64,000 nucleotides of DNA from Amycolatopsis vastitatis (lineage in GTDB: Bacteria > Actinomycetota > Actinomycetes > Mycobacteriales > Pseudonocardiaceae), in NCBI RefSeq assembly GCF_002234595.1, contig NZ_NMUL01000007.1:372001-436000 (forward strand). The letters run 5' to 3'. Positions 32,201 through 40,122 of this stretch are shown here, piece after piece. A model generated the notes under the pieces. The model ran no database searches. It worked only from the letters and a program-made list of their open reading frames with translations, and had not been told where the DNA came from. The position numbers and the translations under genes are program-made. Positions within the stretch are counted from its first letter, which is position 1; each line of letters opens with the position of its first letter.

Positions 32201-32463
32201 GAGAACACCTCGAACACGTGCCAGACCAGGTGCCCGACCCACGCCTGAGCCGTGGCCAGGTACTCGGCCGCGCCCACCGGCATCGGGTTGCCGGTGCCCA
32301 CGATCGCGATGGTCCGGTCCTCCGGCTCGGCGGCAGGGTCGACCTCGGCCCAGAGGGTGAGGTGACCGTGCTGGAGCTGCGCGGTCAGCAGGCGCGCACC
32401 TGCGGGCATCCGCAGCGTCTGCCGGTCGGCGATCTCCAGCGGGTACTTCCAGATCGTGGTCAC
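32197..32463 (-). CDS. Conserved small phage protein (KYPLE/GTG type), 88 aa
   Basis: The GTG at 32463 overlaps the ParB-like stop (GTGA). The protein starts TTIWKYPLEIADRQTLRMP, then AQLQHGHLTLWAEVDP and IVGTGNPMP, a pattern I know from a widespread family of uncharacterised phage and bacterial proteins. It is compact and beta-rich. The function is unknown; here it stands in the DNA-modification block. Confidence 0.65.
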   Translation of the reverse strand: MTTIWKYPLEIADRQTLRMPAGARLLTAQLQHGHLTLWAEVDPAAEPEDRTIAIVGTGNPMPVGAAEYLATAQAWVGHLVWHVFEVFS

Positions 32464-33290
32464 GCGGCCCTCCCCGCATCGGCCGGAGTGGACAGGACCG
32501 GTTCTTCGCCGGTGATCCGGCGCCACTTCGTCAACAGCCACCCGGCCAGGTACGGCAGCGGCTGCACCATCACCACGCGGTGTTCCTCGGCCTTCTGCGC
32601 GAAGGGCGCGAGCATCGTCGGGTACGGCCACAGCAGATCGCCCTCACCCAGCAGTGGTGTCCACAACGGCCAGCCGGTGTGAACGTCGGCCACCACCAGG
32701 CTGTGACGCCCAAGGGTCCAGATCTGGCCGGTTGCCGTCTCGAAGTCGGGTTCGCCCACGGTCACCCCGGCCAGCCGCAGGGCCTCGCCCTTGTCCGGCG
32801 GATCGCCTTCCCCCGCGTGCTCGTCCTCGTCCTCCGCGGTCAACGCCTCTTCCAGCGCCGCGAGGTCGTCGGCTTCGTAGCCCGTGAGATCGAGCATCTG
32901 GGCTTCGCCGAGGTCGTGCAGGACCTCGGCGAGGACCCTGTCGTCCCAGCCGCCCTTGACGGTGAGCTGATTCGACGCGATCAGGTACGCCTCGGCGTCA
33001 TCGTCCGAACGCGACGCCCAGCCCCGGATGACGGGCATCAGCCACCGGCCCTCGCCGTCGACCTGCACGCCCTCGGGTGCGTCGCGGCCCTCCTCGGCCC
33101 ACGCGCGCAACTGGAGGTAGCGACCGTGTCCGGCCACCAGACGGCCGGTGCGTTCGTCGATCAGCGGCAGCTCGGCGAGTCCAAAATGGCCGATCGACCG
33201 GGCGATGCCAGTCGCGTCGTGTTCCTTCGGGTTGCGGGGCGCAGCTTGCACGTCCTCGATGGGCATGTACTCGACGTAGCGATTGCTCAT
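32460..33290 (-). CDS. ParB-like protein with a decayed methyltransferase-like tail
   Basis: The 276-aa product has a ParB/Srx domain (about 1-130): VEYMPIEDVQAAPRNPKEHD, RLVAGHGRYLQLRAW, IASNQLTVKGGWDD. The part after about residue 185 (GQIWTLGRHSLVVADV...) has the linker that in phage ParB-methyltransferase fusions leads into an adenine methylase, but no DPPY/NPPY motif or SAM motif follows. I infer loss of the methylase function. It opens the modification block. The upstream 176 bp to the divergent gene at 33467 probably hold promoters. Confidence 0.65.
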   Translation of the reverse strand: MSNRYVEYMPIEDVQAAPRNPKEHDATGIARSIGHFGLAELPLIDERTGRLVAGHGRYLQLRAWAEEGRDAPEGVQVDGEGRWLMPVIRGWASRSDDDAEAYLIASNQLTVKGGWDDRVLAEVLHDLGEAQMLDLTGYEADDLAALEEALTAEDEDEHAGEGDPPDKGEALRLAGVTVGEPDFETATGQIWTLGRHSLVVADVHTGWPLWTPLLGEGDLLWPYPTMLAPFAQKAEEHRVVMVQPLPYLAGWLLTKWRRITGEEPVLSTPADAGRAA

Positions 33291-33346
33291 CGGCCACCGC
33301 CGGCGTTCGGGCACGGGATCGGGGTCATCGGACTCCTGTCTGTGAA

Positions 33347-33360
33347 CGCTCGAATGGCTC
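33347..33360 (+). repeat. 14-base repeat, copy 1
   Basis: CGCTCGAATGGCTC occurs here and at 36965-36978, in each case followed by a TGATC element and placed upstream of a plus-strand accessory gene. It could be a phage regulatory site or a trace of cassette duplication. Confidence 0.4.
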
Positions 33361-33466
33361 AGTGATCCGTGGCCCGCTGCGCTTGTCTTGCTCGCGCCGA
33401 CGAGTCGAGTGTTGGTGTCAACGGCGGGCACACAGCCCACCACTGCTCACCACAGGGAGAAACCCC

Positions 33467-33985
33467 ATGGCCACCAACGCCAACACCACCGCACGCAAGG
33501 CCCCGGCCGCCACGAAGGCCGCCGCGCCGAAGCCTGCGGCCCCGAAGGCCGCTGCCCCGAAGGCCGCTGCCCCGGCCGAGCCGAAGGCGACCGAAGCGAA
33601 GGCCGCCGAGGTCACGGCCAACGCCGCCACCCCAGCCGAGGGCAAGAAGCCCAAGCGCGGCAATGGCGACTTGTTCGACAAGCTGGCCGCTGGCGCCAAG
33701 GAGGTTGACGTCATGCCCGCCACGCCCCGGGGCGGCAAGCAGAACCCGCTGACGCAGCTCGTCCAGCGCAGCTTCACCGAGAAGAAGGCGTTCGCGCTCG
33801 ACCCGATCGCCAACGACCCCAAGACCATCGACGCCGTCAAGGCCGCAGTTCGGCGCGCCGCCGCACGCAACGACCTGGGCGTGAACCTCAGCCACGAGGT
33901 GCAGGCGGACGGCATGGTCGTCATCTACTTCAAGGGCAAGGTCAAGGCCGAGCCCACCGGCGGCAAGGCCAAGGCCGACAAGTGA
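33467..33985 (+). CDS. Histone H1-like Ala/Lys/Pro-rich protein
   Basis: The ATG at 33467 has AGGGAGA upstream. The 172-aa product has a first third of Ala/Lys/Pro repeats (TKAAAPKPAAPKAAAPKAAA), like histone-H1-type tails, then a structured part (GDLFDKLAAGAKEVDV, NPLTQLVQRSFTEKKAF, DPKTIDAVKAAVRRAAARN) ending in a basic tail. Binding to DNA is likely from composition. It is divergent from the modification/late run and ends at a strong terminator. I do not recognise the C-terminal domain. Confidence 0.6.
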   Translation: MATNANTTARKAPAATKAAAPKPAAPKAAAPKAAAPAEPKATEAKAAEVTANAATPAEGKKPKRGNGDLFDKLAAGAKEVDVMPATPRGGKQNPLTQLVQRSFTEKKAFALDPIANDPKTIDAVKAAVRRAAARNDLGVNLSHEVQADGMVVIYFKGKVKAEPTGGKAKADK

Positions 33986-34009
33986 CCTGGTGGCCTTCGG
34001 GCCACCAGG
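33986..34009 (+). terminator. Hairpin terminator with TTCG loop
   Basis: Ten-base perfect arms (CCTGGTGGCC) enclose TTCG, directly after the stop at 33985. Confidence 0.8.
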
Positions 34010-34079
34010 GGCCGGGCCGGGGCGTGCGCTCACCCAACCACGACTGAGCCGCCCCCGGTCCCGCTCCACCCCAGCACCT

Positions 34080-34096
34080 CCACGGCAGCGCCGTGG
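34080..34096 (+). terminator. Second short hairpin with T-rich tail
   Basis: CCACGGC and GCCGTGG flank AGC, followed by GGGTGTTTCCCTT. It may be a backup terminator or part of the leader of the gene at 34254. The rest of 34010-34253 shows no gene. Confidence 0.45.
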
Positions 34097-34253
34097 GGGT
34101 GTTTCCCTTGTGTGCAGGTGAAACACACGGTCAGTGGCGTGGTCCACGGAACACGATCGGAACCGAAGATCGCTGGTCCGATCACGCCTGAAGCCCTGAT
34201 CCTGAGATCACCGAGGAAAAAGACCCGGACAGGTCGCAACGGAAGGAACACCA

Positions 34254-34829
34254 ATGAACACCGAGATCACCACCCGCACCTACACCGTCGTTTACGCCCG
34301 TGGCGCCGTCCACATCCAGGGCCTCGACGAGCAGGTCCGGGGCGGGCTTGACAGCCTCAACTACGCGTTGAGTGCGTGCTCGGCACTGTCGAAGAACCAG
34401 ACGATGTGGGTGCGCCCGCTGACGACGACCGACCTTGCCGAGGCGGTCAAGAAGGCGACCGCGCTCGCCGAGTCCGGTCAGGTCAAGGGCTTCTGCAAGA
34501 AGTGCCGCAAGACTGCGCTCGCCGTTCTGGAGGCCGAGGCTTACGAGATCGAGGCGCAGCGTGCCGTGCAGGACGCCCCGGCCGAGGTCGGGGGCGAGTG
34601 GATCGAGGACGTGCCAGAGGAGGACGGGCGTCCTGTCTGGACCCTGTCTACCGACTACGACGAGCGGGCTGAGATCTTCTTCGCCGACGTCACCGGTGGA
34701 GGCCCGTGCACGTGGCGGGTCGGCGAGTGTTTCCCGGACGGCCGGATCCTCACGACCGGCGAAGCGGGCACGGTCGAGGAGGCGCAGCGACAGGCCGAGC
34801 AGGCGTTCGCGCGCGCGGTGGCGCAGTGA
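34254..34829 (+). CDS. Hypothetical protein with CxxC pair, 191 aa
   Basis: GGAAGG precedes the ATG. The protein has a beta-rich start (TTRTYTVVYARGAVHIQG), a helical central part with CKKCRK, and a C-terminal acidic beta part. It overlaps the next gene (GTGA). It has typical early-gene small-protein composition and no known domain. Confidence 0.5.
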   Translation: MNTEITTRTYTVVYARGAVHIQGLDEQVRGGLDSLNYALSACSALSKNQTMWVRPLTTTDLAEAVKKATALAESGQVKGFCKKCRKTALAVLEAEAYEIEAQRAVQDAPAEVGGEWIEDVPEEDGRPVWTLSTDYDERAEIFFADVTGGGPCTWRVGECFPDGRILTTGEAGTVEEAQRQAEQAFARAVAQ

Positions 34830-35101
34830 CGCGTCAGCCTCACGAGGGCAAGCAGGCGCTAGCCGAGACCATCGCGCTACGCGCCCGCGTGCACGCGCGG
34901 ACTGCCCTTACTCTGCCGGACGGCAGCAAGGCCCCCGTGCCGGTCACCCGGCTGCTCCTGGAAGAGGTGGCCTCCGAGGTGGCGCACTGGCCCTGCTACC
35001 GCGACGTCGAGCTGCCCGCGCTGCGCACACTGGTTGCCGCATGCAGGCGGCAGGCCGCCGCCGCTCCCGGGCTCGACATTCTTGAGCTGGATCAGAAGTA
35101 G
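34826..35101 (+). CDS. Hypothetical helical protein, 91 aa
   Basis: The GTG at 34826 lies in the GTGA overlap with the preceding gene. The product is helical with LLLEEVASEVAHWPCYRD. It ends at a bidirectional terminator. The function is unknown. Confidence 0.5.
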   Translation: MTRQPHEGKQALAETIALRARVHARTALTLPDGSKAPVPVTRLLLEEVASEVAHWPCYRDVELPALRTLVAACRRQAAAAPGLDILELDQK

Positions 35102-35109
35102 GAGTTCAC

Positions 35110-35143
35110 ACGAAGCCCCCACGTCATCACGTGGGGGCTTCGT
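35110..35143. terminator. Bidirectional terminator between convergent genes
   Basis: Fifteen-base perfect arms (ACGAAGCCCCCACGT and complement) with a CATC loop fill the gap between the plus-strand gene ending at 35101 and the minus-strand fibre-like gene ending at 35146. Confidence 0.9.
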
Positions 35144-35145
35144 CG

Positions 35146-36039
35146 TCACTTGATTCCCATGTCCTCGACCCAGAAAGCGCGTTTGTTCGCCGCGTTGGCT
35201 TCGTTGGCGGCGCCTGAGGCGAGGATGGTCAACGTCGTGCCTCCTGAGGCTGCGCCCGAGTTTGCCGAGCACCCGAGCTGGTAAGTGCCATCCACTGGCA
35301 CCGTGAAGATCGTCTCCACGACGATTCCCGGGTTGGTGTAGACCTGGTTGATGATGCCCTGGGTACGGATCGCCGGATCGTTGATCGTCACCGCCGCGCC
35401 CACGGCACTGAGGCGAATGCTCGCCGTGCCATTCGGAGGGTTGACCGCGCCACTGGCGTTCGTGTTGAACACCCAGACCGCTTTGTAGTACCGGGTTGCC
35501 CGCATGCCCGTGATCGTCAGCGTCTCGAAGAGGCTGTCGGCCTGGGTCGTGTTCGTGTCCTGAACGTTTCGCTTGACCAGGCCGAGGATTCCCCTGCGGG
35601 CTTCCAGTTCCCATCCGCCCGGGTATCCCCATTGGACTGTCTGCTGCGTGTCCTGTAGGAGGGCACGCAGACCGACGTGCGGATCGGGCGGCAGGGCTGC
35701 CGCGTTCGGCACCGGCAGAACTGAATCCCTCAGCGTCGGCGCGCACGCCCACAACGTCGAGGCCGGCCACGCCCGCGCAGCCGATCCTTCCCGGCCTCGT
35801 ACCACCGTGAGCGTGTTGGACGCGCCCGTGTGTGCGGTGGCCCAGACGATCTCGAACTGCTTGTTCGCCGGGTCCTGCAAGGTGATCGGGATGTACAGGC
35901 TGGTGGTCAGTCCGGATTGGAGAGACGCGAAGTCGGTGGATACCATCGACGTGTCCGAAACGGCCGCCGGGTTGGTCAGCTGCCCGAACGAGTAGTTCAC
36001 CGGAGCCCGCAGCTCGTACACGAGCGCCCCCAATCTCAT
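35146..36039 (-). CDS. Tail fibre-like / virion surface protein, 297 aa
   Basis: The ATG at 36039 gives MRLGALVYELRAPVNYSFG. The product is beta-rich and Thr/Asn/Gly-rich. The middle (ATAHTGASNTLTVVRGREGS) has the form of the 'TLTVVRG' module common at phage tail/fibre N-termini, and the end is a C1q/jelly-roll-like receptor domain (TIFTVPVDGTYQLGCSAN). It is isolated from the tail module by 6 kb beyond the terminase and by the modification block. Ribosome binding is weak. Confidence 0.6.
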   Translation of the reverse strand: MRLGALVYELRAPVNYSFGQLTNPAAVSDTSMVSTDFASLQSGLTTSLYIPITLQDPANKQFEIVWATAHTGASNTLTVVRGREGSAARAWPASTLWACAPTLRDSVLPVPNAAALPPDPHVGLRALLQDTQQTVQWGYPGGWELEARRGILGLVKRNVQDTNTTQADSLFETLTITGMRATRYYKAVWVFNTNASGAVNPPNGTASIRLSAVGAAVTINDPAIRTQGIINQVYTNPGIVVETIFTVPVDGTYQLGCSANSGAASGGTTLTILASGAANEANAANKRAFWVEDMGIK

Positions 36040-36071
36040 GTACCGAAGGAAAGGGTTGGGGGTCGTCGATC

Positions 36072-36290
36072 TCAGTCGTCCCAGACGATCCGGGTGGCGC
36101 CGTCGTGTCCGTGGACGGCCTCGGCGGACTCGATGTGCGGCCAGAAGACGTTTGAGCGGTGTTCGCCGTACCAGTGCACGTTCGCGCTGCCGTCCGGCCA
36201 CAAGCACCCCTCGGCGACGCGGCCGGTACCGGAGGCCCCGCTCACGTCGACCTGGCGTTGAAGGTGGAACCGGCGGACGTAGTCAGACAC
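36072..36290 (-). CDS. Conserved small phage protein, 72 aa
   Basis: The GTG at 36290 has GGGGAG upstream. Motifs DYVRRFHLQRQVDVSGASG, GTGRVAEGCLWPDG, and AVHGHDGATRIVWDD match a short family I know from actinobacterial phage and chromosomes, function unknown. It precedes the fibre-like gene by 32 bp. Confidence 0.65.
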   Translation of the reverse strand: MSDYVRRFHLQRQVDVSGASGTGRVAEGCLWPDGSANVHWYGEHRSNVFWPHIESAEAVHGHDGATRIVWDD

Positions 36291-36530
36291 GACAGCTCCC
36301 CTCCAGGCGCTCAGGGTTGGCACCGAGTTGGCGAAACGCGGGTTCTCACGCGGAACACCACCGGCGCGGTCTGGGTGCCGTGAGGTCCTGGTGATTTCGA
36401 CCCCCCTACCCCCGGGCCACCAGGCCGGGCAGCGGCGGTGAATCACCCGAAAGGCTCCTTGCTGCCGGCCGTAGCGGGTTCGGGATCGTCGGGGCGGGTC
36501 CACAAACGACAGAGGCAGGAGAAGCTACTC

Positions 36531-36911
36531 GTGGTCACGGTGACGATGACGGGCAAGTTCATCGCAGAATGGTTCGACGGCACATCGGTCGGCCAGGGCA
36601 CGGAGCTGGACACCCCGGAACGCCAGCTGCTGTGGGAGATCTACCGCGATGCTCCCGAACGACGGTACGGGCGCAATGGCTCCGCGCACGTGCTGACCTT
36701 TCCGACGTCCCTCGAAGGTCTTGGCGCTCTGGACGCCCTGTTCGACTACGCGGACACGGGCGTGCAGATGACGAACGACGACCCGGAGGACAGCGGCACG
36801 AACGCGGCGTGCCGGGTGATGGTCGAGCGCGCGCTCATTGCGGTGCGGGAGCTGGAGAAGCAGCTCGGTGTAGAGCCGGGCACGGTGACGTTGTTCGGCA
36901 TCCGCCGCTGA
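36531..36911 (+). CDS. Hypothetical protein, 126 aa
   Basis: The GTG at 36531 has GCAGGAGA upstream; the frame is open further but unsupported. It is acidic, alpha/beta (TGKFIAEWFDGTSVGQG; CRVMVERALIAVRELEKQLG). It is one of four plus-strand accessory genes in 36.5-38.9 kb. The preceding 240 bp (36291-36530) show no gene. Confidence 0.5.
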   Translation: MVTVTMTGKFIAEWFDGTSVGQGTELDTPERQLLWEIYRDAPERRYGRNGSAHVLTFPTSLEGLGALDALFDYADTGVQMTNDDPEDSGTNAACRVMVERALIAVRELEKQLGVEPGTVTLFGIRR

Positions 36912-36964
36912 TGTGGAGCCCCTGGGCTACGGCTCGGGGGCTTCGTCGTGAGCGGGTGCAGAAT

Positions 36965-36978
36965 CGCTCGAATGGCTC
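36965..36978 (+). repeat. 14-base repeat, copy 2
   Basis: CGCTCGAATGGCTC, identical to 33347-33360, about 90 bp upstream of the gene at 37067. A diverged form (TCGATGGGTCAGTGGTCC) lies near 37369, ahead of the gene at 37426. Confidence 0.4.
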
Positions 36979-37066
36979 CTGATCTTGGTCGCGATCACGC
37001 GGAGATCCTTTACAGGACCGGTTAAGCGGTCAACAACCCGGACAGGTTATTGAAGGAGCTACCACG

Positions 37067-37270
37067 ATGTTCGCCAAGATCTTCGCCCACGTCGCCACCC
37101 TGCTCGTCATCGTCCGCACCGGCAGCGTCGTCGAGCACGCCGTCATGGCGACGGCCTACTTCGTCAGCGCATCGGCCGGTCACGCCGAACTGCTAGTGGC
37201 CGTCGCCTACACCGTGGTCACCACGATGCACGTGCGCGCGACCCGCGAGGAGATCCACCACACCGCCTGA
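37067..37270 (+). CDS. Small hydrophobic protein, 67 aa
   Basis: GAAGGAGC precedes the ATG. The protein has two hydrophobic stretches (FAHVATLLVIV; LLVAVAYTVVTTMHV) and may be membrane-associated. It is followed by a terminator and flanked by repeat-like upstream DNA, as a single-gene cassette. The function is unknown. Confidence 0.5.
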   Translation: MFAKIFAHVATLLVIVRTGSVVEHAVMATAYFVSASAGHAELLVAVAYTVVTTMHVRATREEIHHTA

Positions 37271-37332
37271 CCTCGTCGCCGAGGTGGCGCGCGCCCGCGA
37301 GGCGCGCTGCCTCGGTTGCGAGATCACTTCGG

Positions 37333-37358
37333 AGCCCCTGACCTCCTGGTCAGGGGCT
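37333..37358 (+). terminator. Hairpin terminator
   Basis: Eleven-base perfect arms (AGCCCCTGACC) with a TCCT loop, 62 bp after the stop at 37270. Confidence 0.8.
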
Positions 37359-37425
37359 TCGCTGCATTCGATGGGTCAGTGGTCCGCCGCGCTCGTACGG
37401 TGTCAACCTTGCGCGAATATCGCTC

Positions 37426-37860
37426 ATGTGTTCGACTGGCGACATGGTCTCGACGACGTCTCCGGATTGGTGCACGCCGCAAGGCGACGGCCCGCCGTTC
37501 CGGTGGAACATCTCGACCTTGCTCGACGGCAAGTGGAGCACGCAGTCCGAATTGTTCGGCGGCACGCCGGACGGCATCGACGTAGTGCAACTCCTGCGCA
37601 ACTGGCACACCAGCCACGGCCCGGACGGCCACTGGCGCCTGCTGGTGACCGAGGCTGAGGACGATGACGCGGTCCTGGCCGAGGTCGAGGAGGACTTGTC
37701 CGGCTGGGTTCCGCCCCGGCAGTACCAGCGCCTGGGCAAACACGGGCCGCCTCCGGCGCCTTCGTTCTGGAACTCGGCCGAGTTCTTCCCGCCATCGGCG
37801 AGACAGTTGCGAGCTCGCCGGGCACGCGAGCAGAACACCGCCGGCCCGCCGACGCCATAG
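37426..37860 (+). CDS. Hypothetical protein, 144 aa
   Basis: Two starts are possible (37426 and 37444) and neither has a clear ribosome binding site. The first half is acidic and alpha/beta (LLRNWHTSHGPDGHWRLLV); the second is Pro-rich and ends basic. A diverged copy of the 33347/36965 repeat lies upstream. No family is recognised. Confidence 0.4.
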   Translation: MCSTGDMVSTTSPDWCTPQGDGPPFRWNISTLLDGKWSTQSELFGGTPDGIDVVQLLRNWHTSHGPDGHWRLLVTEAEDDDAVLAEVEEDLSGWVPPRQYQRLGKHGPPPAPSFWNSAEFFPPSARQLRARRAREQNTAGPPTP

Positions 37861-38009
37861 AAGGGCCGGAACCCAGGCGCTTTCGGGCTCGCAAGCCTGC
37901 CGGAATCCAACAAACCACCAGGTCAGGCCCCACTCCATACATGCCGAGCCATGCGGCCGGCTTTGAGGTAGCCTTCACCGCCCGACGACCATCCGATGAG
38001 GGGCGGACG

Positions 38010-38354
38010 ATGCCGGTCAACTGGTGGCAGCTGGGGCTGACGGCCCTCATAGGACTACTTACCGTTGCGGGTGCCTACATAGGGTCACGATTGGGTGCCA
38101 AGGCCAACGATCGCGCAACCGAGCAACGCGAGCTTGCCGCCCGACGTGAGGAGTGGTGGCGCCGCTTCACTTGGGCGGCAGGACTCGCGATGGACGATTC
38201 AGCAACGAAGCGAACCCTGGGACTCAGTCTGATGATGAAGCTAGCCCGCTCGGAGCTTGCCCAGCAAGACGAGTGCCAGCTACTTGACGTGTTTCATCAG
38301 CGGGTGCTAGGTGAGATACTGAACCCCACTGACCAGACGGGGCAGAACTCATGA
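38010..38354 (+). CDS. Small membrane protein, 114 aa
   Basis: GAGGGG lies upstream of the ATG at 38010. One N-terminal membrane helix (WWQLGLTALIGLLTVAGAYI), then a charged helix (ATEQRELAARREEWWRRF) and a helical tail, similar to many phage membrane proteins with an intracellular coiled region. It overlaps the next gene (ATGA). The pair is likely a functional unit. Confidence 0.55.
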   Translation: MPVNWWQLGLTALIGLLTVAGAYIGSRLGAKANDRATEQRELAARREEWWRRFTWAAGLAMDDSATKRTLGLSLMMKLARSELAQQDECQLLDVFHQRVLGEILNPTDQTGQNS

Positions 38355-38902
38355 CTCAACCGCATCGCGTAACCGAGGAGCAGGTAACTGCCGCTCAACT
38401 ACGTCTCATACTGGACGAAAAGCAGGGGCGATCGACCCCAGAAGTCGTTCGTTCGATCGCAAACTCGCTCCCTGGAGACGAGGTGGCAGGCACTAAGCCG
38501 AGCTCAGTTCCAACGGCGCCAGAGGTTGACGAGGACGAGACCGCCGAAACAACCAAGGAAGCCTCACCTTCCCCCTATTCAGGCCTCGAAGGCTTTTTAG
38601 CCGGTGAAACTAAGCATGTACGGCAAGTGTTCATAGACTACCCCAATGTCGGCGTTCCGAAGCATTTTGAAGTCGATCCCTCAAACATCGCACAATGGGG
38701 CTCTATTCGTCGGCGTGTGGATTTCAAATTCTCAGATTTTACTGACATGCCGGATGTACTTTGGGTTACCCGAACAGACCTAGACTCTGCGGAGACGTCT
38801 CTTGCTCTTCTCAGGAAGGCGCTCGCGGCGTCGCAACCAGAAGAACGAGAGCAAATAATACAACGCTTCTCGGAAATACTTCAGCACTCACAAGAAGAGT
38901 AG
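38351..38902 (+). CDS. Hypothetical protein, 183 aa, partner of the membrane protein
   Basis: It starts in the preceding stop (ATGA). The protein has a helical N-terminus (TAAQLRLILDEKQGR), a disordered acidic/Pro-rich middle, and a C-terminal alpha/beta part (VDFKFSDFTDMPDVLWVTR). Base composition is less GC-rich than neighbours, suggesting recent acquisition. It could be an exclusion or defence gene pair, but no motif shows this. Confidence 0.5.
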   Translation: MTQPHRVTEEQVTAAQLRLILDEKQGRSTPEVVRSIANSLPGDEVAGTKPSSVPTAPEVDEDETAETTKEASPSPYSGLEGFLAGETKHVRQVFIDYPNVGVPKHFEVDPSNIAQWGSIRRRVDFKFSDFTDMPDVLWVTRTDLDSAETSLALLRKALAASQPEEREQIIQRFSEILQHSQEE

Positions 38903-38919
38903 GCCGATAACCCAGCGGG

Positions 38920-39288
38920 CTAGATAGAGCCACGCCAGTTCCACCCTCCAGGGCTGGTGAGTCCGGTGTGTCGATCATGGCAAGGCTTACAGAGTGGCCG
39001 CAACCGGTGCCAGGCGTCGGGGTCGGGCACGCCCAGGGTGACGAGAGCCCGGCGGGTTTCGGGGTGATGATCGGCCACTGTGGCCGGTCGGTTGCACAGC
39101 GTGCAGAGCCGGTTTTCGCGCAGGTAGGCGGCGCGATTGAGCTGCCAGTCGTGGCCGTAGCCGCGCTGGGCCGCATTGCCTCGGCGCTGATCGCTTTCGC
39201 GACGTTGTTCTCGCCGGCAGGTCGCGCAGGGGCCGGGCGGGATCGTGGTCCGGCAGGTCGGGCAGACGCGAGGCGAGCTGGTGGGCAC
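38920..39288 (-). CDS. HNH endonuclease
   Basis: The 122-aa product has an N-terminal CxxC pair (CPTCRTTIPPGPCATC), then the HNH core: CTLCNRP, ADHHPETRR and RPLCKPCHDRHT. Phage HNH proteins of this size often assist terminase cleavage. It lies far from the terminase here, but phage genomes are circularly permuted relative to packaging, so a role near the packaging end is still possible. The 247 bp upstream (39289-39535) hold no gene. Confidence 0.88.
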   Translation of the reverse strand: MPTSSPRVCPTCRTTIPPGPCATCRREQRRESDQRRGNAAQRGYGHDWQLNRAAYLRENRLCTLCNRPATVADHHPETRRALVTLGVPDPDAWHRLRPLCKPCHDRHTGLTSPGGWNWRGSI

Positions 39289-39535
39289 GGCCGTGGTCCT
39301 TGGGTGATCAGTGGCGAGGGCTGCACAACCCGCCCAGGGGAGGGCTACGGGCAGCGCCTCGGCTTGACGATCGGATCGGCGTACCGGGCTTCTGGTGAAG
39401 CCCCCGCCACTGCGTGCGGTCCCCGCCCGTGCCGGTCGGGTCCCGCGTCCCCATGCATCCCGCCCGGATTCTGGGCATAGGAGTGCTTGCTGTGCACGGT
39501 AGTACAGTCACGCCCGCGCGCGCCACCCGACCCCG

Positions 39536-39925
39536 TCAGGAATCTCCTGTTATATAAGGGTTTACACCCGCATTCGCTCGGCGGCGGCGGCGTTCGGCGT
39601 GGTAGGCCAGCACATCGGCAACCCGGTATCGCTGGCCGTCTGGTGTGTCCACAGTTGGCAGTCCCCGGCGGCGCCATTGCCGGACGGTGTCGGCCTGGAC
39701 GTCGCACAGGTCGGCCACTTCGTCCACGTCGAGCAAGTCGTCCTGTCCGAATTTCATCTGCTGGGGCACGATCCAGCCCTGGCCGAGGTCCCGGCAGCGG
39801 CGGTCTAGTTCGCCGCACGCCTCGGCGTCGGCGCGCATCAGGGCATCACGGTAGTTGCGGGCTACCCGGCGCGCCCGGTCGAGTGGGCTGTCACCGGGCC
39901 ACGGCCACGGGTCGGCGCGCTTCAC
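39536..39925 (-). CDS. Helix-turn-helix protein, excisionase/MerR-like
   Basis: The 129-aa product has a helical N-terminus (WPGDSPLDRARRVARNYRDA) and a C-terminal winged helix of the HTH_17 type: VADLCDVQADTVRQWRRRG, then LPTVDTPDGQRYRVADVLAY. It overlaps the upstream gene (ATGA). Excisionases share this fold, but a transcription factor or replication factor is equally possible. Confidence 0.65.
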   Translation of the reverse strand: MKRADPWPWPGDSPLDRARRVARNYRDALMRADAEACGELDRRCRDLGQGWIVPQQMKFGQDDLLDVDEVADLCDVQADTVRQWRRRGLPTVDTPDGQRYRVADVLAYHAERRRRRANAGVNPYITGDS

Positions 39926-40122
39926 GATGCGGCCTGGTGGTCGTGGATTTGGCGGGCGAGGTAGACGTTGAGCAGCCCTTCGCCGGCCATTGTGGCCAGG
40001 TCGTCGCGTGCCTGGTCGGCGAAGTCGCGCCAGGTGAGGTGGTCGGCCTGGTGCTCGCGGGCGTAGCGGTGCAGCGCGTTCTCGGCGAGGCAGTGCACGG
40101 CCAGCCCGTACAGGTCGGTCAC
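39922..40122 (-). CDS. Hypothetical helical protein, 66 aa
   Basis: The GTG at 40122 overlaps the upstream stop (GTGA). It is helical, with LTWRDFADQARDDLATMAGEG. It is part of a chain of overlapping early genes. The function is unknown. Confidence 0.55.
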   Translation of the reverse strand: MTDLYGLAVHCLAENALHRYAREHQADHLTWRDFADQARDDLATMAGEGLLNVYLARQIHDHQAAS

